Below are positions 31,514 to 44,244 of a DNA stretch of 64,000 nt, one piece after another. The notes under the pieces are model-generated. The model did no database searches. It had not been told where the DNA came from and saw only the letters and a program-made list of their open reading frames with translations. A program made the position numbers and the translations under genes. The stretch comes from Prunella strophiata (taxonomy: Eukaryota; Chordata; Aves; Passeriformes; Prunellidae): contig JAZBQD010000019.1 in NCBI GenBank assembly GCA_036583965.1, positions 1,479,650 through 1,543,649 on the forward strand. Direction: 5' to 3'. How positions within the stretch are numbered: the first letter of the stretch is position 1; each line of letters opens with the position of its first letter.

Positions 31514-34358
31514 ATTCTGTGATTCTGTGATTCTGTGATTCTGTGATTCTGTGATTCTATGTTTCTGTGAGTCTGTGAGTGATTCTGTGAGTCTGTGAGT
31601 GATTCTGTGAGTCTCTGATTGTGTGATTCTGTGATTCTGTGAGTCTGTGATTCTGTGATTCTGTGATTCTGTGATTCTGTGATTCTGTGATTCTGTGATT
31701 CTGTGATTCTGTGATTCTGTGATTCTGTGATTCTGTGATTCTGTGATTCTGTGATTCTGTGATTCTGTGATTCTGTGATTCTGTGATTCTGTGATTCTGT
31801 GATTCTGTGATTCTGTGATTCTGTGATTCTGTGATTCTGTGATTCTGTGATTCTGTGATTCTGTGATTCTGTGATTCTGTGATTCTGTGATTCTGTGATT
31901 CTGTGATTCTGTGATTCTGTGATTCTGTGATTCTGTGATTCTGTGATTCTGTGATTCTGTGATTCTGTGATTCTGTGATTCTGTGATTCTGTGATTCTGT
32001 GATTCTGTGATTCTGTGATTCTGTGATTCTGTGATTCTGTGATTCTGTGATTCTGTGATTCTGTGATTCTGTGATTCTGTGATTCTGTGATTCTGTGATT
32101 CTGTGATTCTGTGATTCTGTGATTCTGTGATTCTGTGATTCTGTGATTCTGTGATTCTGTGATTCTGTGATTCTGTGATTCTGTGATTCTGTGATTCTGT
32201 GATTCTGTGATTCTGTGATTCTGTGATTCTGTGATTCTGTGATTCTGTGATTCTGTGATTCTGTGATTCTGTGATTCTGTGATTCTGTGATTCTGTGATT
32301 CTGTGATTCTGTGATTCTGTGATTCTGTGATTCTGTGATTCTGTGATTCTGTGATTCTGTGATTCTGTGATTCTGTGATTCTGTGATTCTGTGATTCTGT
32401 GATTCTGTGATTCTGTGATTCTGTGATTCTGTGATTCTGTGATTCTGTGATTCTGTGATTCTGTGATTCTGTGATTCTGTGATTCTGTGATTCTGTGATT
32501 CTGTGATTCTGTGATTCTGTGATTCTGTGATTCTGTGATTCTGTGATTCTGTGATTCTGTGATTCTGTGATTCTGTGATTCTGTGATTCTGTGATTCTGT
32601 GATTCTGTGATTCTGTGATTCTGTGATTCTGTGATTCTGTGATTCTGTGATTCTGTGATTCTGTGATTCTGTGATTCTGTGATTCTGTGATTCTGTGATT
32701 CTGTGATTCTGTGATTCTGTGATTCTGTGATTCTGTGATTCTGTGATTCTGTGATTCTGTGATTCTGTGATTCTGTGATTCTGTGATTCTGTGATTCTGT
32801 GATTCTGTGATTCTGTGATTCTGTGATTCTGTGATTCTGTGATTCTGTGATTCTGTGATTCTGTGATTCTGTGATTCTGTGATTCTGTGATTCTGTGATT
32901 CTGTGATTCTGTGATTCTGTGATTCTGTGATTCTGTGATTCTGTGATTCTGTGATTCTGTGATTCTGTGATTCTGTGATTCTGTGATTCTGTGATTCTGT
33001 GATTCTGTGATTCTGTGATTCTGTGATTCTGTGATTCTGTGATTCTGTGATTCTGTGATTCTGTGATTCTGTGATTCTGTGATTCTGTGATTCTGTGATT
33101 CTGTGATTCTGTGATTCTGTGATTCTGTGATTCTGTGATTCTGTGATTCTGTGATTCTGTGATTCTGTGATTCTGTGATTCTGTGATTCTGTGATTCTGT
33201 GATTCTGTGATTCTGTGATTCTGTGATTCTGTGATTCTGTGATTCTGTGATTCTGTGATTCTGTGATTCTGTGATTCTGTGATTCTGTGATTCTGTGATT
33301 CTGTGATTCTGTGATTCTGTGATTCTGTGATTCTGTGATTCTGTGATTCTGTGATTCTGTGATTCTGTGATTCTGTGATTCTGTGATTCTGTGATTCTGT
33401 GATTCTGTGATTCTGTGATTCTGTGATTCTGTGATTCTGTGATTCTGTGATTCTGTGATTCTGTGATTCTGTGATTCTGTGATTCTGTGATTCTGTGATT
33501 CTGTGATTCTGTGATTCTGTGATTCTGTGATTCTGTGATTCTGTGATTCTGTGATTCTGTGATTCTGTGATTCTGTGATTCTGTGATTCTGTGATTCTGT
33601 GATTCTGTGATTCTGTGATTCTGTGATTCTGTGATTCTGTGATTCTGTGATTCTGTGATTCTGTGATTCTGTGATTCTGTGATTCTGTGATTCTGTGATT
33701 CTGTGATTCTGTGATTCTGTGATTCTGTGATTCTGTGATTCTGTGATTCTGTGATTCTGTGATTCTGTGATTCTGTGATTCTGTGATTCTGTGATTCTGT
33801 GATTCTGTGATTCTGTGATTCTGTGATTCTGTGATTCTGTGATTCTGTGATTCTGTGATTCTGTGATTCTGTGATTCTGTGATTCTGTGATTCTGTGATT
33901 CTGTGATTCTGTGATTCTGTGATTCTGTGATTCTGTGATTCTGTGATTCTGTGATTCTGTGATTCTGTGATTCTGTGATTCTGTGATTCTGTGATTCTGT
34001 GATTCTGTGATTCTGTGATTCTGTGATTCTGTGATTCTGTGATTCTGTGATTCTGTGATTCTGTGATTCTGTGATTCTGTGATTCTGTGATTCTGTGATT
34101 CTGTGATTCTGTGATTCTGTGATTCTGTGATTCTGTGATTCTGTGATTCTGTGATTCTGTGATTCTGTGATTCTGTGATTCTGTGATTCTGTGATTCTGT
34201 GATTCTGTGATTCTGTTGATTCTGTGATTCTGTGATTCTGTGATTCTGTTGATTCTGTGATTCTGTGATTCTGTTGATTCTGTGATTCTGTGATTCTGTG
34301 ATTCTGTGATTCTGTGATTCTGTGATTCTGTGATTCTGTGATTCTGTGATTCTGTGAT
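31514..34358. repeat. (ATTCTGTG)n octamer array, about 355 copies
   Basis: Starts as the terminal octamers of the CR1 at 31440-31513. The first 140 bp hold variants (GAGTCTGT, GAGTGATT, GATTGTGT). Then about 2.5 kb is visibly perfect, and the right end (34214-34275) has a few units with an extra T (CTGTTGATT). The minus frame reading ITESQNHR is open for about 1000 codons and is not a gene. Confidence 0.99.
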
Positions 34359-34984
34359 CTCGGGGTCACCTGGAGCTCCTGAGAGACCCCTGACACCAGG
34401 TGAGTTTGCAGCTCAGCACTTCCCATTTCTGCAGCAGCAGCACTTTCCTGGCTGGGAGAGGCTCCCCTGAGCCCTTCCCACAGACAGACAGACAGACAGA
34501 CCTTGGCTCCCAGTTTGCTCTCTCCCAGCTCCAAGGAATCTCATTTGGGTGAGGCAGTTCTGCAAACCCTCTGATTTCCCTTGTCAAAACAACGTGTGCA
34601 AGTGTGGGTTTTGACATTAGGACTTCCAGGCTAAATTTTGATTGGGTAAATTTAAAAATACTGTCATTTATCAAGCACTTCTTCTCAGCTGGGAAATAAT
34701 GATTGATTCAGGGTTGGGAACTTCTCCTTCAATCTTCTCTGGCCTGTCATTAAAAAAATATTGCAGCTCAGTCCGTGGCCTGTGCATTTGTCTTCCATGA
34801 AATTTTGCAAGGTCAAAGGATTGTCAACAGAACATCAATATCCACAATGTATTATCCTGTATCTTGAGAACAAGTTCAGAAATAACAAGTTTGCTGCCAG
34901 CCTGGTAATACCAACTTACATCAGTCATTTATCAGGAGCTGGAATTGATAAAGAAGAAAATCTCTTTGCTGGGGCTGTTATTCT
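34359..34984. other. Single-copy DNA with a short (CAGA)n
   Basis: Unique sequence. Five to six CAGA tetranucleotides at about 34480-34500. No gene recognised. Confidence 0.45.
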
Positions 34985-35060
34985 CTTGGTTTTGTTTTTT
35001 TTTTTTTTTGGTTTTTTTTTTTGTTTTGTTTTTTTTTGGTTTTTTGTTTTTTTTTTTTAG
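34985..35060. repeat. T-rich tract
   Basis: Runs of T separated by single or paired G (TTTTTTTTTGGTTTT type), about 75 bp. Confidence 0.9.
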
Positions 35061-35413
35061 TTGGTTTGTTGTGTTTCGGGGCTTTCAGCAATTCCTGCCT
35101 CACTACTCACTACAGCTGCTGCCAGTAGAAGGCTTGGAAATGCAAAGTTTTAATTTATAAATATGGCCAGTTTTTCTTTAGGGTGCACAAGGGAGTGTTT
35201 TATGGGGTCATTAATTTTTGTCTCCAGTGTGATGTGCTGGTGTCTCATTCCCTGGGGGCCCTTTATTCCCTCTAATCCCAGCCCCATGGAACAGCCCTGA
35301 AGAGTCCCATGCCAATTAAAAGGTGGCCCTTTATCCCTAAATTGATCTGGGTAATTCTCTTTCAGAAGCAATTGCATGGAGAGCCTCACAGCAGAGGGTT
35401 TGGGACCAGGCTG
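35061..35413. other. Single-copy DNA up to assembly gap
   Basis: Unique AT-balanced sequence. No gene recognised. Ends at the N run. Confidence 0.4.
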
Positions 35414-35913
35414 NNNNNNNNNNNNNNNNNNNNNNNNNNNNNNNNNNNNNNNNNNNNNNNNNNNNNNNNNNNNNNNNNNNNNNNNNNNNNNNNNNNNNNN
35501 NNNNNNNNNNNNNNNNNNNNNNNNNNNNNNNNNNNNNNNNNNNNNNNNNNNNNNNNNNNNNNNNNNNNNNNNNNNNNNNNNNNNNNNNNNNNNNNNNNNN
35601 NNNNNNNNNNNNNNNNNNNNNNNNNNNNNNNNNNNNNNNNNNNNNNNNNNNNNNNNNNNNNNNNNNNNNNNNNNNNNNNNNNNNNNNNNNNNNNNNNNNN
35701 NNNNNNNNNNNNNNNNNNNNNNNNNNNNNNNNNNNNNNNNNNNNNNNNNNNNNNNNNNNNNNNNNNNNNNNNNNNNNNNNNNNNNNNNNNNNNNNNNNNN
35801 NNNNNNNNNNNNNNNNNNNNNNNNNNNNNNNNNNNNNNNNNNNNNNNNNNNNNNNNNNNNNNNNNNNNNNNNNNNNNNNNNNNNNNNNNNNNNNNNNNNN
35901 NNNNNNNNNNNNN
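35414..35913. other. Assembly gap, exactly 500 N
   Basis: A round 500-base N run, i.e. a placeholder of unknown true size at a scaffold join. It directly precedes minisatellite F, so the missing DNA may include more of that array. Confidence 0.99.
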
Positions 35914-35929
35914 CCACCCAGCCAGGTAA

Positions 35930-36532
35930 GGAAAGGAGGTTTCCGTGCAGTTATGGACAGGGAAGAAGGTGCCTGCAATCATGGACAGGAAGGAAAGGTG
36001 CCTGCAGTTATGGACAGGGAAGGAAAGGTGCCTGCAATCATGGACAGGGAAGGAAAGGTGCCTGCAGTTATGGACAGGGAAGGAAAGGTGCCTGCAATCA
36101 TGGATAGAGAAGGAAAGGTGCCTGGAATTATGGACAGGGAAGGAAAGGTGCCTGCAATCATGGACAGGGAAGGAAAAGTGCCTGGAATTACTGACAGGGA
36201 AGGAAAGGTGCCTGCAATTATGGACAAGGAAGGAAAGGTGCCTGCAATTATGGACAGGGAAGGAAAGGTGCCTGTAATTATGGACAGGGAAGGAAAGGTG
36301 CCTGGAATTACTGACAGGGAAGGAAAGGTGCCTGCAATCATGGACAGGGAAGGAAAGGTGCCTGCAATTATGGACAGGGAAGGAAAGGTGCCTGGAATTA
36401 CTGACAGGGAAGGAAAGGTGCCTGCAATCATGGACAGGGAAGGAAAGGTGCCTGCAATTATGGACAGGGAAGGAAAGGTGCCTGCAGTTATGGACAGGGA
36501 AGGAAAGGTGCCTGCAGTTATGGACAGGGAAG
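35930..36532. repeat. Minisatellite F, 30-bp unit, about 20 copies
   Basis: Unit GGGAAGGAAAGGTGCCTGCA then ATCATGGACA. Variable sites are GCAATCATGG / GCAGTTATGG / GGAATTACTG. Being a multiple of 3, it keeps a plus frame reading EGKVPAIMDR. The other strand is open too. Its left border may lie inside the gap. Confidence 0.97.
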
Positions 36533-36782
36533 TTCCCATTGCTTCCAGGGCTAACATTCCTGCTGCTGCCCTTCCCTGGGTGCACGGGTGTCCATCCCAG
36601 CCCTGCCCAGTCCCCTGCACTGCTCTGTAACTGGGGTGGTCTCTGCATGTCCAGGGGTGGGTTCTGGGGCCACCTGGGTCACTCTGTGTGGAGAACCTCC
36701 ATTTGGAACCAGGGAACCATTCCAGCTCCTCAGTGACTTGTGCACTGTCCCCTCCCCAGTGAACAACTGCTTGAGAGTTTTT
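36533..36782. other. Single-copy DNA
   Basis: Short unique stretch between array F and a CR1 fragment. Confidence 0.4.
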
Positions 36783-36890
36783 CCCACTGTGCCAGGCTGC
36801 TCCAGCCCCAGTGTCCAGCCTGGCCTTGGGCACTGCCAGGGATCCAGGAGCAGCCACAGCTGCTCTGTGCCAGGGCCTGCCCACCCTCAT
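36783..36890 (-). mobile_element. CR1 LINE fragment
   Basis: CACTGTGCCAGGCTGCTCC, then the CTGGCCTTGGGCACTGCCAG block, ending GGGCCTGCCCACCCTC. The tail region is missing. Confidence 0.88.
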
Positions 36891-37391
36891 TGTATAGAAC
36901 CACATCAATGTAAATCTCTTCTCTCTCAGGTCAGACATCACCCTTTGCTCTATTGCCACAGGCCCTGCTAAAATATTTGTCCCCATCCCCTGGATGAGCA
37001 GGACAGGAAGACTTGAGGTCCACAAAACCCATCTTACAGTGGAACACTGAACAAACTGCATTTATTTACTTTACCCGATGAGAACAACCCCTGATTTCAT
37101 CTCTACCTGAGCACTGTCAGGGGAGAAGATGCCTGAAAACAAAGGTCTCTGATTTATCAGACAAAGGTACAACAAGGTCCAGTGCCCGGGAGCAGCAGCC
37201 AAACACACTTGAAATAGAGAAAAAACAATTTTAACAGTGAACAAATCAAACCAGAATATCCAGGGGATAGTTCCTCTCACTGGAAACCCACTCAAGGGCC
37301 AGATGCAATTCCCTGTCAGTCTGCAGGGAGGGGAGAGCCCCAGGCCCTGGGCAGACTCAGCTCCTACCCCTGAGCTTCTTGAAGCCAAAGG
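36891..37391. other. Single-copy DNA
   Basis: Unique sequence, no repeat or gene recognised. Confidence 0.4.
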
Positions 37392-37605
37392 AGGGCAGGG
37401 ATGGGTGGGACACTGGGAATTGGGAATTGCTGGCTGGGCTGGAATTGCCAGAGCAGCTGTGGCTGCCCCTGGATCCCTGGCAGTGCCCAAGGCCAGGCTG
37501 GACACTGGGGCTGGAGCAGCCTGGCACAGTGGGAGGTGTCCCTGCCATGGTGGGGGTGGGGGAAAAGGACTTTAGGTCCCTTCCATCCATTCTGGGGTTC
37601 CATGG
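37392..37605 (+). mobile_element. CR1 LINE fragment, 3' end
   Basis: From AGGGCAGGGATGGGTGGG to TTAGGTCCCTTCCATCCATTC, common subfamily. Confidence 0.9.
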
Positions 37606-38433
37606 GCTCCCCCCAGGTGGTGTCAGCCATGGGAATGCTGCCAGACCCTTCCCAAAACCCTGGGGCTGTGCTGGAGCCCCAGACCTCCTCCAATAAATAC
37701 AGATTTAAAACTGAATTCTTTGCCAGAATTGTTTGTGCATCACAGCATTTCAGCTCCCCTTTTGTTTTTTGCTCCTGGTGAAATCTGAATGCAAACCCTT
37801 CATCTTCCCGGGTTTATTTATCTGTTTACTGCTTATTTATTTGCTGCCTTTCCTTCTCCCTTCCCCGCAGCTCCTGGGTGTCGGTGGGAGAGCAGAGATA
37901 AGTTAATCTGAACAAAACATGGGAATACTTGAAAAAGTCCTTCCCATCAAATTACAGGGAACAACATTTACTTTTCATCTCTGCTGCACGTTTCTGTGTC
38001 GGCTCTAATCACTCTCGACATCACCAGCTCCTGCCAGGAAGGATTTGCTGGCCTGGATCACTGGGCTGCCTTTCCCCCAGAGGTGCCCAGAGCCCAGCAG
38101 GCTCCTGGAGCTGGGCACTGGGTGCTGATCAAAGGCACAGGGAGCAGTTCCTGGGAAAAGAAGCAGGACAAGGCAGTGCTTTCCCCCAGGGCTCTGTCTG
38201 CTGTATGATCTCACTGGAATACTCAAACCTGCTTTTATTTTTAATTTTAAGGGGGTTTTTTTGTCTCCCTAAAATAGTAAATAATGTTTTGTGCTGCAGC
38301 TGGGCTGTGTTTTAATAATATCACGGGTTTAGTTCAGTGGCCTTTGGGAACATCCATTGATTTATGGACTTTTCAAAGGAGCCCCAGGAAAGGGCTCCCC
38401 TGCCTCCTGTGCCACCAGGGGAGGAGGGACTGC
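37606..38433. other. Single-copy DNA
   Basis: Unique sequence. The part 37790-38030 is AT-balanced with retained CpGs and might be conserved. No gene identified. Confidence 0.4.
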
Positions 38434-41400
38434 CATCCCAGAGGTGGTGGCAGTAGCAGTGGTGGCTCTGGTGGTGACACTGGTGGCAATGGCTGTGCTG
38501 GTGCCAGCAGGGAAGGTGGCAGTGGCAGTGAGTGGCCGTGGTGGTGGCACTGGTGGCAGTGGTGGCAGTGATGTTGGAGATGGTGGCAGTGGAGGCAGTG
38601 GCACTGGTGGCAGAGGTGGCAGTGGTGGCAGTGGTGGCAGTGGTGGCAGTGGTGACAGTGGCCATGGCGACAGGGGGGACAGTGGTAACAATGATGACAG
38701 TGACAGTGGTGACAGTGGTGACAGTGGCAATAGTGACAGTGGTGACAATGATGAAAAAGATGACAGTGGCTGTGGTAACAGTTGTGACAGTGGTGGCAGT
38801 GGTGCCAACGGTGACAGTGGTGACAATGATGACAGTGGTGACAGTGGTGACAATGATGACAGTGGTGACAATGATGACAGTGGTGACAGTGGCCATGGGG
38901 ACAGCGGTGACAGTGGCCATGGGGACAGTGGTGACAATGATGACAGTGGTGACAATGATGACAGTGGTGACAGTGGTGACAGTGGTGACAATGATGACAG
39001 TGGTGACAGTGGTGACAGTGGTGACAGTGGTGACAATGATGACAGTGGTGACAGTGGCCATGGGGACAGTGGTGACAATGATGACAGTGGTGACAATGAT
39101 GACAGTGGTGACAGTGGCCATGGGGACAGTGGTGACAATGATGACAGTGGTGACAGTGGTGACAGTGGCCGTGGTGGCAGTGGTGGCAGTGGTGGCCGTG
39201 GTGGCAGCGGTGACAGCGGTGACAGCGGTGACAGCGGTGACAGTGGCCGTGGTGGCAGTGGTGGCAGCGGTGACAGTGGCCATGGTGGCAGTGGTGACAA
39301 TGATGACAGTGGTGACAGTGGTGACAGTGGCCGTGGTGGCAGTGGTGGCAGCAGTGACAGTGGTGACAGTGGTGACAGTGGCCATGGGGACAGCGGTGAC
39401 AGTGGCCATGGTGGCAGTGGTGGCAGCGGTGACAGCGGTGACAGTGGCCATGGTGGCAGTGGTGGCAGCGGTGACAGCGGTGACAGTGGCCATGGGGACA
39501 GCGGTGACAGTGGCCATGGTGGCAGTGGTGGCCGTGGTGGCAGCGGTGACAGCGGTGACAGTGGCCATGGTGGCAGTGGTGGCAGTGGTGCCAACGGTGA
39601 CAGTGGTGACAGTGGTGACAATGATGACAGTGGTGACAGTGGCCATGGGGACAGCGGTGACAGTGGCCATGGGGACAGCGGTGACAGTGGCCATGGGGAC
39701 AGCGGTGACAGTGGCCATGGGGACAGTGGTGACAATGATGACAGTGGTGACAATGATGACAGTGGTGACAGTGGCCATGGGGACAGCGGTGACAGTGGCC
39801 ATGGGGACAGTGGTGACAATGATGACAGTGGTGACAGTGGTGACAATGATGACAGTGGTGACAATGATGACAGTGGTGACAATGATGACAGTGGTGACAA
39901 TGATGACAGTGGTGACAGTGGCCATGGGGACAGTGGTGACAATGATGACAGTGGTGACAGTGGCCATGGGGACAGTGGTGACAATGATGACAGTGGTGAC
40001 AGTGGCCATGGGGACAGTGGTGACAGTGGCCATGGTGGCAGTGGTGGCAGCGGTGACAGCGGTGACAGTGGCCATGGGGACAGCGGTGACAGTGGCCATG
40101 GGGACAGCGGTGACAGTGGCCATGGGGACAGCGGTGACAGTGGCCATGGGGACAGCGGTGACAGTGGCCATGGGGACAGTGGTGACAATGATGACAGTGG
40201 TGACAGTGGCCGTGGTGGCAGTGGTGACAATGATGACAGTGGTGACAGTGGCCATGGGGACAGTGGTGACAATGATGACAGTGGTGACAATGATGACAGT
40301 GGTGACAGTGGTGACAATGATGACAGTGGTGACAATGATGACAGTGGTGACAATGATGACAGTGGTGACAGTGGTGACAATGATGACAGTGGTGACAGTG
40401 GCCATGGGGACAGTGGTGACAATGATGACAGTGGTGACAGTGGTGACAGTGGCCATGGGGACAGTGGTGACAATGATGACAGTGGTGACAATGATGACAG
40501 TGGTGACAGTGGTGACAGTGGTGACAATGATGACAGTGGTGACAATGATGACAGTGGTGACAGTGGTGACAATGATGACAGTGGTGACAATGATGACAGT
40601 GGTGACAGTGGCCATGGGGACAGTGGTGACAATGATGACAGTGGTGACAGTGGTGACAGTGGTGACAATGATGACAGTGGTGACAATGATGACAGTGGTG
40701 ACAGTGGTGACAGTGGTGACAGTGGCCATGGGGACAGCGGTGACAGTGGCCATGGTGGCAGTGGTGGCCGTGGTGGCAGCGGTGACAGCGGTGACAGTGG
40801 CCGTGGTGGCAGCGGTGACAGCGGTGACAGCGGTGACAGTGGCCATGGGGACAGTGGTGACAATGATGACAGTGGTGACAGTGGCCATGGGGACAGCGGT
40901 GACAGTGGCCATGGGGACAGTGGTGACAATGATGACAGTGGTGACAGTGGTGACAGTGGTGACAGTGGTGACAATGATGACAGTGGTGACAGTGGTGACA
41001 ATGATGACAGTGGTGACAGTGGTGACAGTGGTGACAGTGGCCATGGGGACAGCGGTGACAGTGGCCATGGGGACAGCGGTGACAGTGGCCATGGGGACAG
41101 CGGTGACAGTGGCCATGGGGACAGCGGTGACAGTGGCCATGGGGACAGTGGTGACAATGATGACAGTGGTGACAGTGGCCATGGGGACAGCGGTGACAGT
41201 GGCCATGGGGACAGTGGTGACAATGATGACAGTGGTGACAGTGGTGACAATGATGACAGTGGTGACAGTGGTGACAATGATGACAGTGGTGACAATGATG
41301 ACAGTGGTGACAGTGGCCATGGGGACAGCGGTGACAGTGGCCATGGGGACAGTGGTGACAATGATGACAGTGGTGACAATGATGACAGTGGTGACAGTGG

Positions 41401-41673
41401 CCATGGGGACAGTGGTGACAATGATGACAGTGGTGACAATGATGACAGTGGTGACAGTGGTGACAGTGGTGACAGTGGCCATGGGGACAGCGGTGACAGT
41501 GGCCATGGGGACAGTGGTGACAATGATGACAGTGGTGACAGTGGTGACAATGATGACAGTGGTGACAATGATGACAGTGGTGACAATGATGACAGTGGTG
41601 ACAATGATGACAGTGGTGACAGTGGCCATGGGGACAGTGGTGACAATGATGACAGTGGTGACAGTGGTGACAA
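38434..41673. repeat. Minisatellite G, 9-bp based modular array, 3.2 kb
   Basis: Built from GGTGACAGT (9 bp), GGTGACAATGATGACAGT (18 bp) and GGCCATGGGGACAGT/C (15 bp) modules, with GGTGGCAGT/GGCCGTGGT variants mostly in the left third. All module lengths are multiples of 3, so a plus frame made only of G, S, D, N and H runs for over 1100 codons. Two minus frames and a second plus frame are equally open. Degenerate at the left border, regular at the right. Confidence 0.97.
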
Positions 41674-42725
41674 ATTCGGGATCATTCCTGGCAGGAATAA
41701 AGGGATCATTCCTGCAGGAATTCGGGATCATTCCTGGCAGGAATAAAGGGATCATTCCTGCAGGAATTCGGGATCATTCCTGCAGGAATTCGGGATCATT
41801 CCTGCAGGAATTCGGGATCATTCCTGGCAGGAATAACAGGATCATTCCTGCAGGAATAACGGGATCATTCCTGGCAGGAATAACAGGATCATTCCTGGCA
41901 GGAATTCTGGATCATTCCTGCAAGAATAATGGGATAATTCCTGGCAGGAATAACAGGATCATTCCTGGCAGGAATTCGGGATCATTCCTGCAGGAATTCG
42001 GGATCATTCCTAGCAGGAATTCGGGATCATTCCTGCAGGAATTCGGGATCATTCCTGCAGGAATTCGGGATCATTCCTGCAGGAATTCGGGATCATTCCT
42101 GCAGGAATTCGGGATCATTCCTGCAGGAATTCGGGATCATTCCTGCAGGAATTCGGGATCATTCCTGCAGGAATTCGGGATCATTCCTGCAGGAATTCGG
42201 GATCATTCCTGCAGGAATTCGGGATCATTCCTGCAGGAATTCGGGATCATTCCTGCAGGAATTCGGGATCATTCCTGCAGGAATTCGGGATCATTCCTGC
42301 AGGAATTCGGGATCATTCCTGCAGGAATTCGGGATCATTCCTGCAGGAATTCGGGATCATTCCTGCAGGAATTCGGGATCATTCCTGCAGGAATTCGGGA
42401 TCATTCCTGCAGGAATTCGGGATCATTCCTGCAGGAATTCGGGATCATTCCTGCAGGAATTCGGGATCATTCCTGCAGGAATTCGGGATCATTCCTGCAG
42501 GAATTCGGGAATACCTGGGCTTCCTTCCTGCAAGACTTAATGCGGATAATTCCTGGCAGAATAACAGGATCATTCCTGGCAAAATTCTGGATCATTCCTG
42601 CAAGACTAATGGATCAGTCCTGGCAAGGCTAACAGGAATTCATTACTGCAGGAATTCTGGATCATTCCTGCAGGAATTTGGGATCATTCCTAGCAGGAAT
42701 TCCAGATCATTCCTGGCAGGAATTG
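41674..42725. repeat. Minisatellite H, 22-bp unit with EcoRI and PstI sites
   Basis: Core GAATTCGGGATCATTCCTG followed by CAG, so each regular unit carries GAATTC and CTGCAG. The left part (41674-42000) mixes GGCAGGAATAA variants. 42000-42508 is almost perfect, and 42509-42725 is decayed. It joins array G without spacer at GGTGACAAATTCGGG. Confidence 0.97.
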
Positions 42726-43087
42726 GGATGCCAGCTGCAGACCTGGAGCACTTGGGATGTTGCAGGGAAACCAAATTCCCAGTTCCCTGAGCGAGCTGCT
42801 CCTGGGAGTGCTCAGAAATGCCAGGCACTGCTTTGGAAGCTGCTCCACATCCCAGAGCCTCAGAGCAGGCAGGAGAGGAGAGGTTTTACCCTAAACATTC
42901 TGCCCCAGTGAATCCAGGATGTGCTCAGTGTGACAGCGATGGGGTCCCATTCCCTCGGGGACAGGCACAGCCAGGTTTGGGGGCTGGCAGCAGCACTGGG
43001 ATCAGGATGGAGCTGCCAGGGATGTGCTGAACTGGACTGGGAAAAAACTGTGCCTGAACCAGCCCAATTCCAATGGGAATCCTTCCT
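42726..43087. other. Single-copy DNA
   Basis: Unique sequence between array H and a CR1 fragment. No gene. Confidence 0.4.
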
Positions 43088-43285
43088 TGGCAGGCCCTGG
43101 CACAAGGTGCCCAGAGCAGCTGTGGCTGCCCCTGGATCCCTGGCAGTGCCCAAGGCCAGGCTGGACACTGGGGCTGGGAGCAGCCTGGGAAGTGGGAGGT
43201 GTCCCTGCCATGGCAGGGGTGGCCCTGGGTGGCTTTGAGGTTCCTTCCAAGCCAAACCATTCCATGTTTCTATGATTCTATGAAA
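43088..43285 (+). mobile_element. CR1 LINE fragment with intact tail
   Basis: GCCCTGGCACAAGGTGCCCA to AACCATTCCATGTTTC then TATGATTCTATGA: two to three terminal octamers are preserved, showing the ordinary tail length next to the expanded tail at 31514. Confidence 0.92.
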
Positions 43286-43564
43286 ACCCCAAGCTGGATG
43301 ATGCCTGTTCATTCAAAGTAACATTTATTTAGGCTTTGGAAAGATTTCTATTTTTTCATGCTCTTTGCTTTAAATGTGAATGTTTTACTGCGCTGGGCTG
43401 TGACCTGCTCCAGGTGTCAGCTGTGGCAGGGACATGGCTGCTCCTGCTTTGGAGCTGGATAAAACGTGGGGGTGTTGGGAGCTTTTCAGCAGAGCTGGTG
43501 CTCCCAAGAGATCCAGTTGTCTTTTTGTGTTGCAGTTTATTTTAGAGGGCACAGAAGCTTGTCC
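43286..43564. other. Single-copy DNA
   Basis: Unique sequence, nothing recognised. Confidence 0.4.
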
Positions 43565-43735
43565 TTTTTCAGGACCCCAAGGCTGCCAGAGCCCCAGGAG
43601 CATTTGGACAGCGCTGCCAGGGATCCCAGGGTGGGGTTTTTGGGGGTGTGGGCAGGGCCAGGGGCTGGGCTGGGTGATCCCTGTGGGTCCCTCCCAGCTG
43701 AGGACATTCCAGGATTCTGTGCATTCTGGGAGCAG
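43565..43735 (+). mobile_element. CR1 LINE fragment, second subfamily
   Basis: CAAGGCTGCCAGAGCCCCAG, GGGATCCCAGGGTGGGGTTT, GTGATCCCTGTGGGTCCCTC, ending ACATTCCAGGATTCTGTGC. Same subfamily as 44245-44502. Confidence 0.8.
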
Positions 43736-44244
43736 GGCTGTCTCACACATCATCCCTGCGCTGTGGAAGCCGAGCTGATGAAACTGATCTAGGAGAAATA
43801 AAAAATCTCATGTAGTCAGAGCTCAGAGAGAAAAACCACCCCATGCAAGGCTTCCCGGAGCGCTACAATCTCCTGGAAATAAATGAACAGATTGCCATGA
43901 ATGAATAAACTGCTTAAGACACTAATTCACATTCAGGAGGCCACGGGGCTGGGGATGGGTGAGGATGACAGAACTGTTTCCCTGTGATTGTTGCTGCACG
44001 GAGCTGGAGGAGGCAAACAGAAGGTGGCCGTGCTCTGCACACAAACTGCTGGGCACAGATGGCTCCCGGGGCTCCTGCCCACGGAAACGGGCCAGCAGCG
44101 TGTGCCAGCCTGGCTCCCTGCTCGGGGAAAAGGCGTCTGCAGGGCAAACTGCGGGAGGAGCAGCTGAGGGCACGGGGATGGTTCAGCTGGAGAGCAGCAG
44201 ACGGAGGGCAGAGCTCAGAGGGAAGAGCTCTGCCTTCTGGGACA
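43736..44244. other. Single-copy DNA with a conserved-looking core
   Basis: 43790-43940 is AT-balanced and non-repetitive (CCCCATGCAAGGCTTCCCGG, GAATAAACTGCTTAAG), like a conserved non-coding element. The remainder is GC-rich unique DNA. Conservation not testable here. Confidence 0.35.

Noticed and set aside
31514..34358. Telomere-like or interstitial telomeric repeat
   Set aside because: The octamer ATTCTGTG is not TTAGGG-related and clearly continues a CR1 tail.
38434..41673. An 1100-codon frame rich in G, S, D and N resembling an acidic phosphoprotein
   Set aside because: Two minus frames and another plus frame over the same DNA are equally open, the start lies in degenerate repeat sequence, and composition follows directly from the 9-bp unit. 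No domain or splice context supports a gene.
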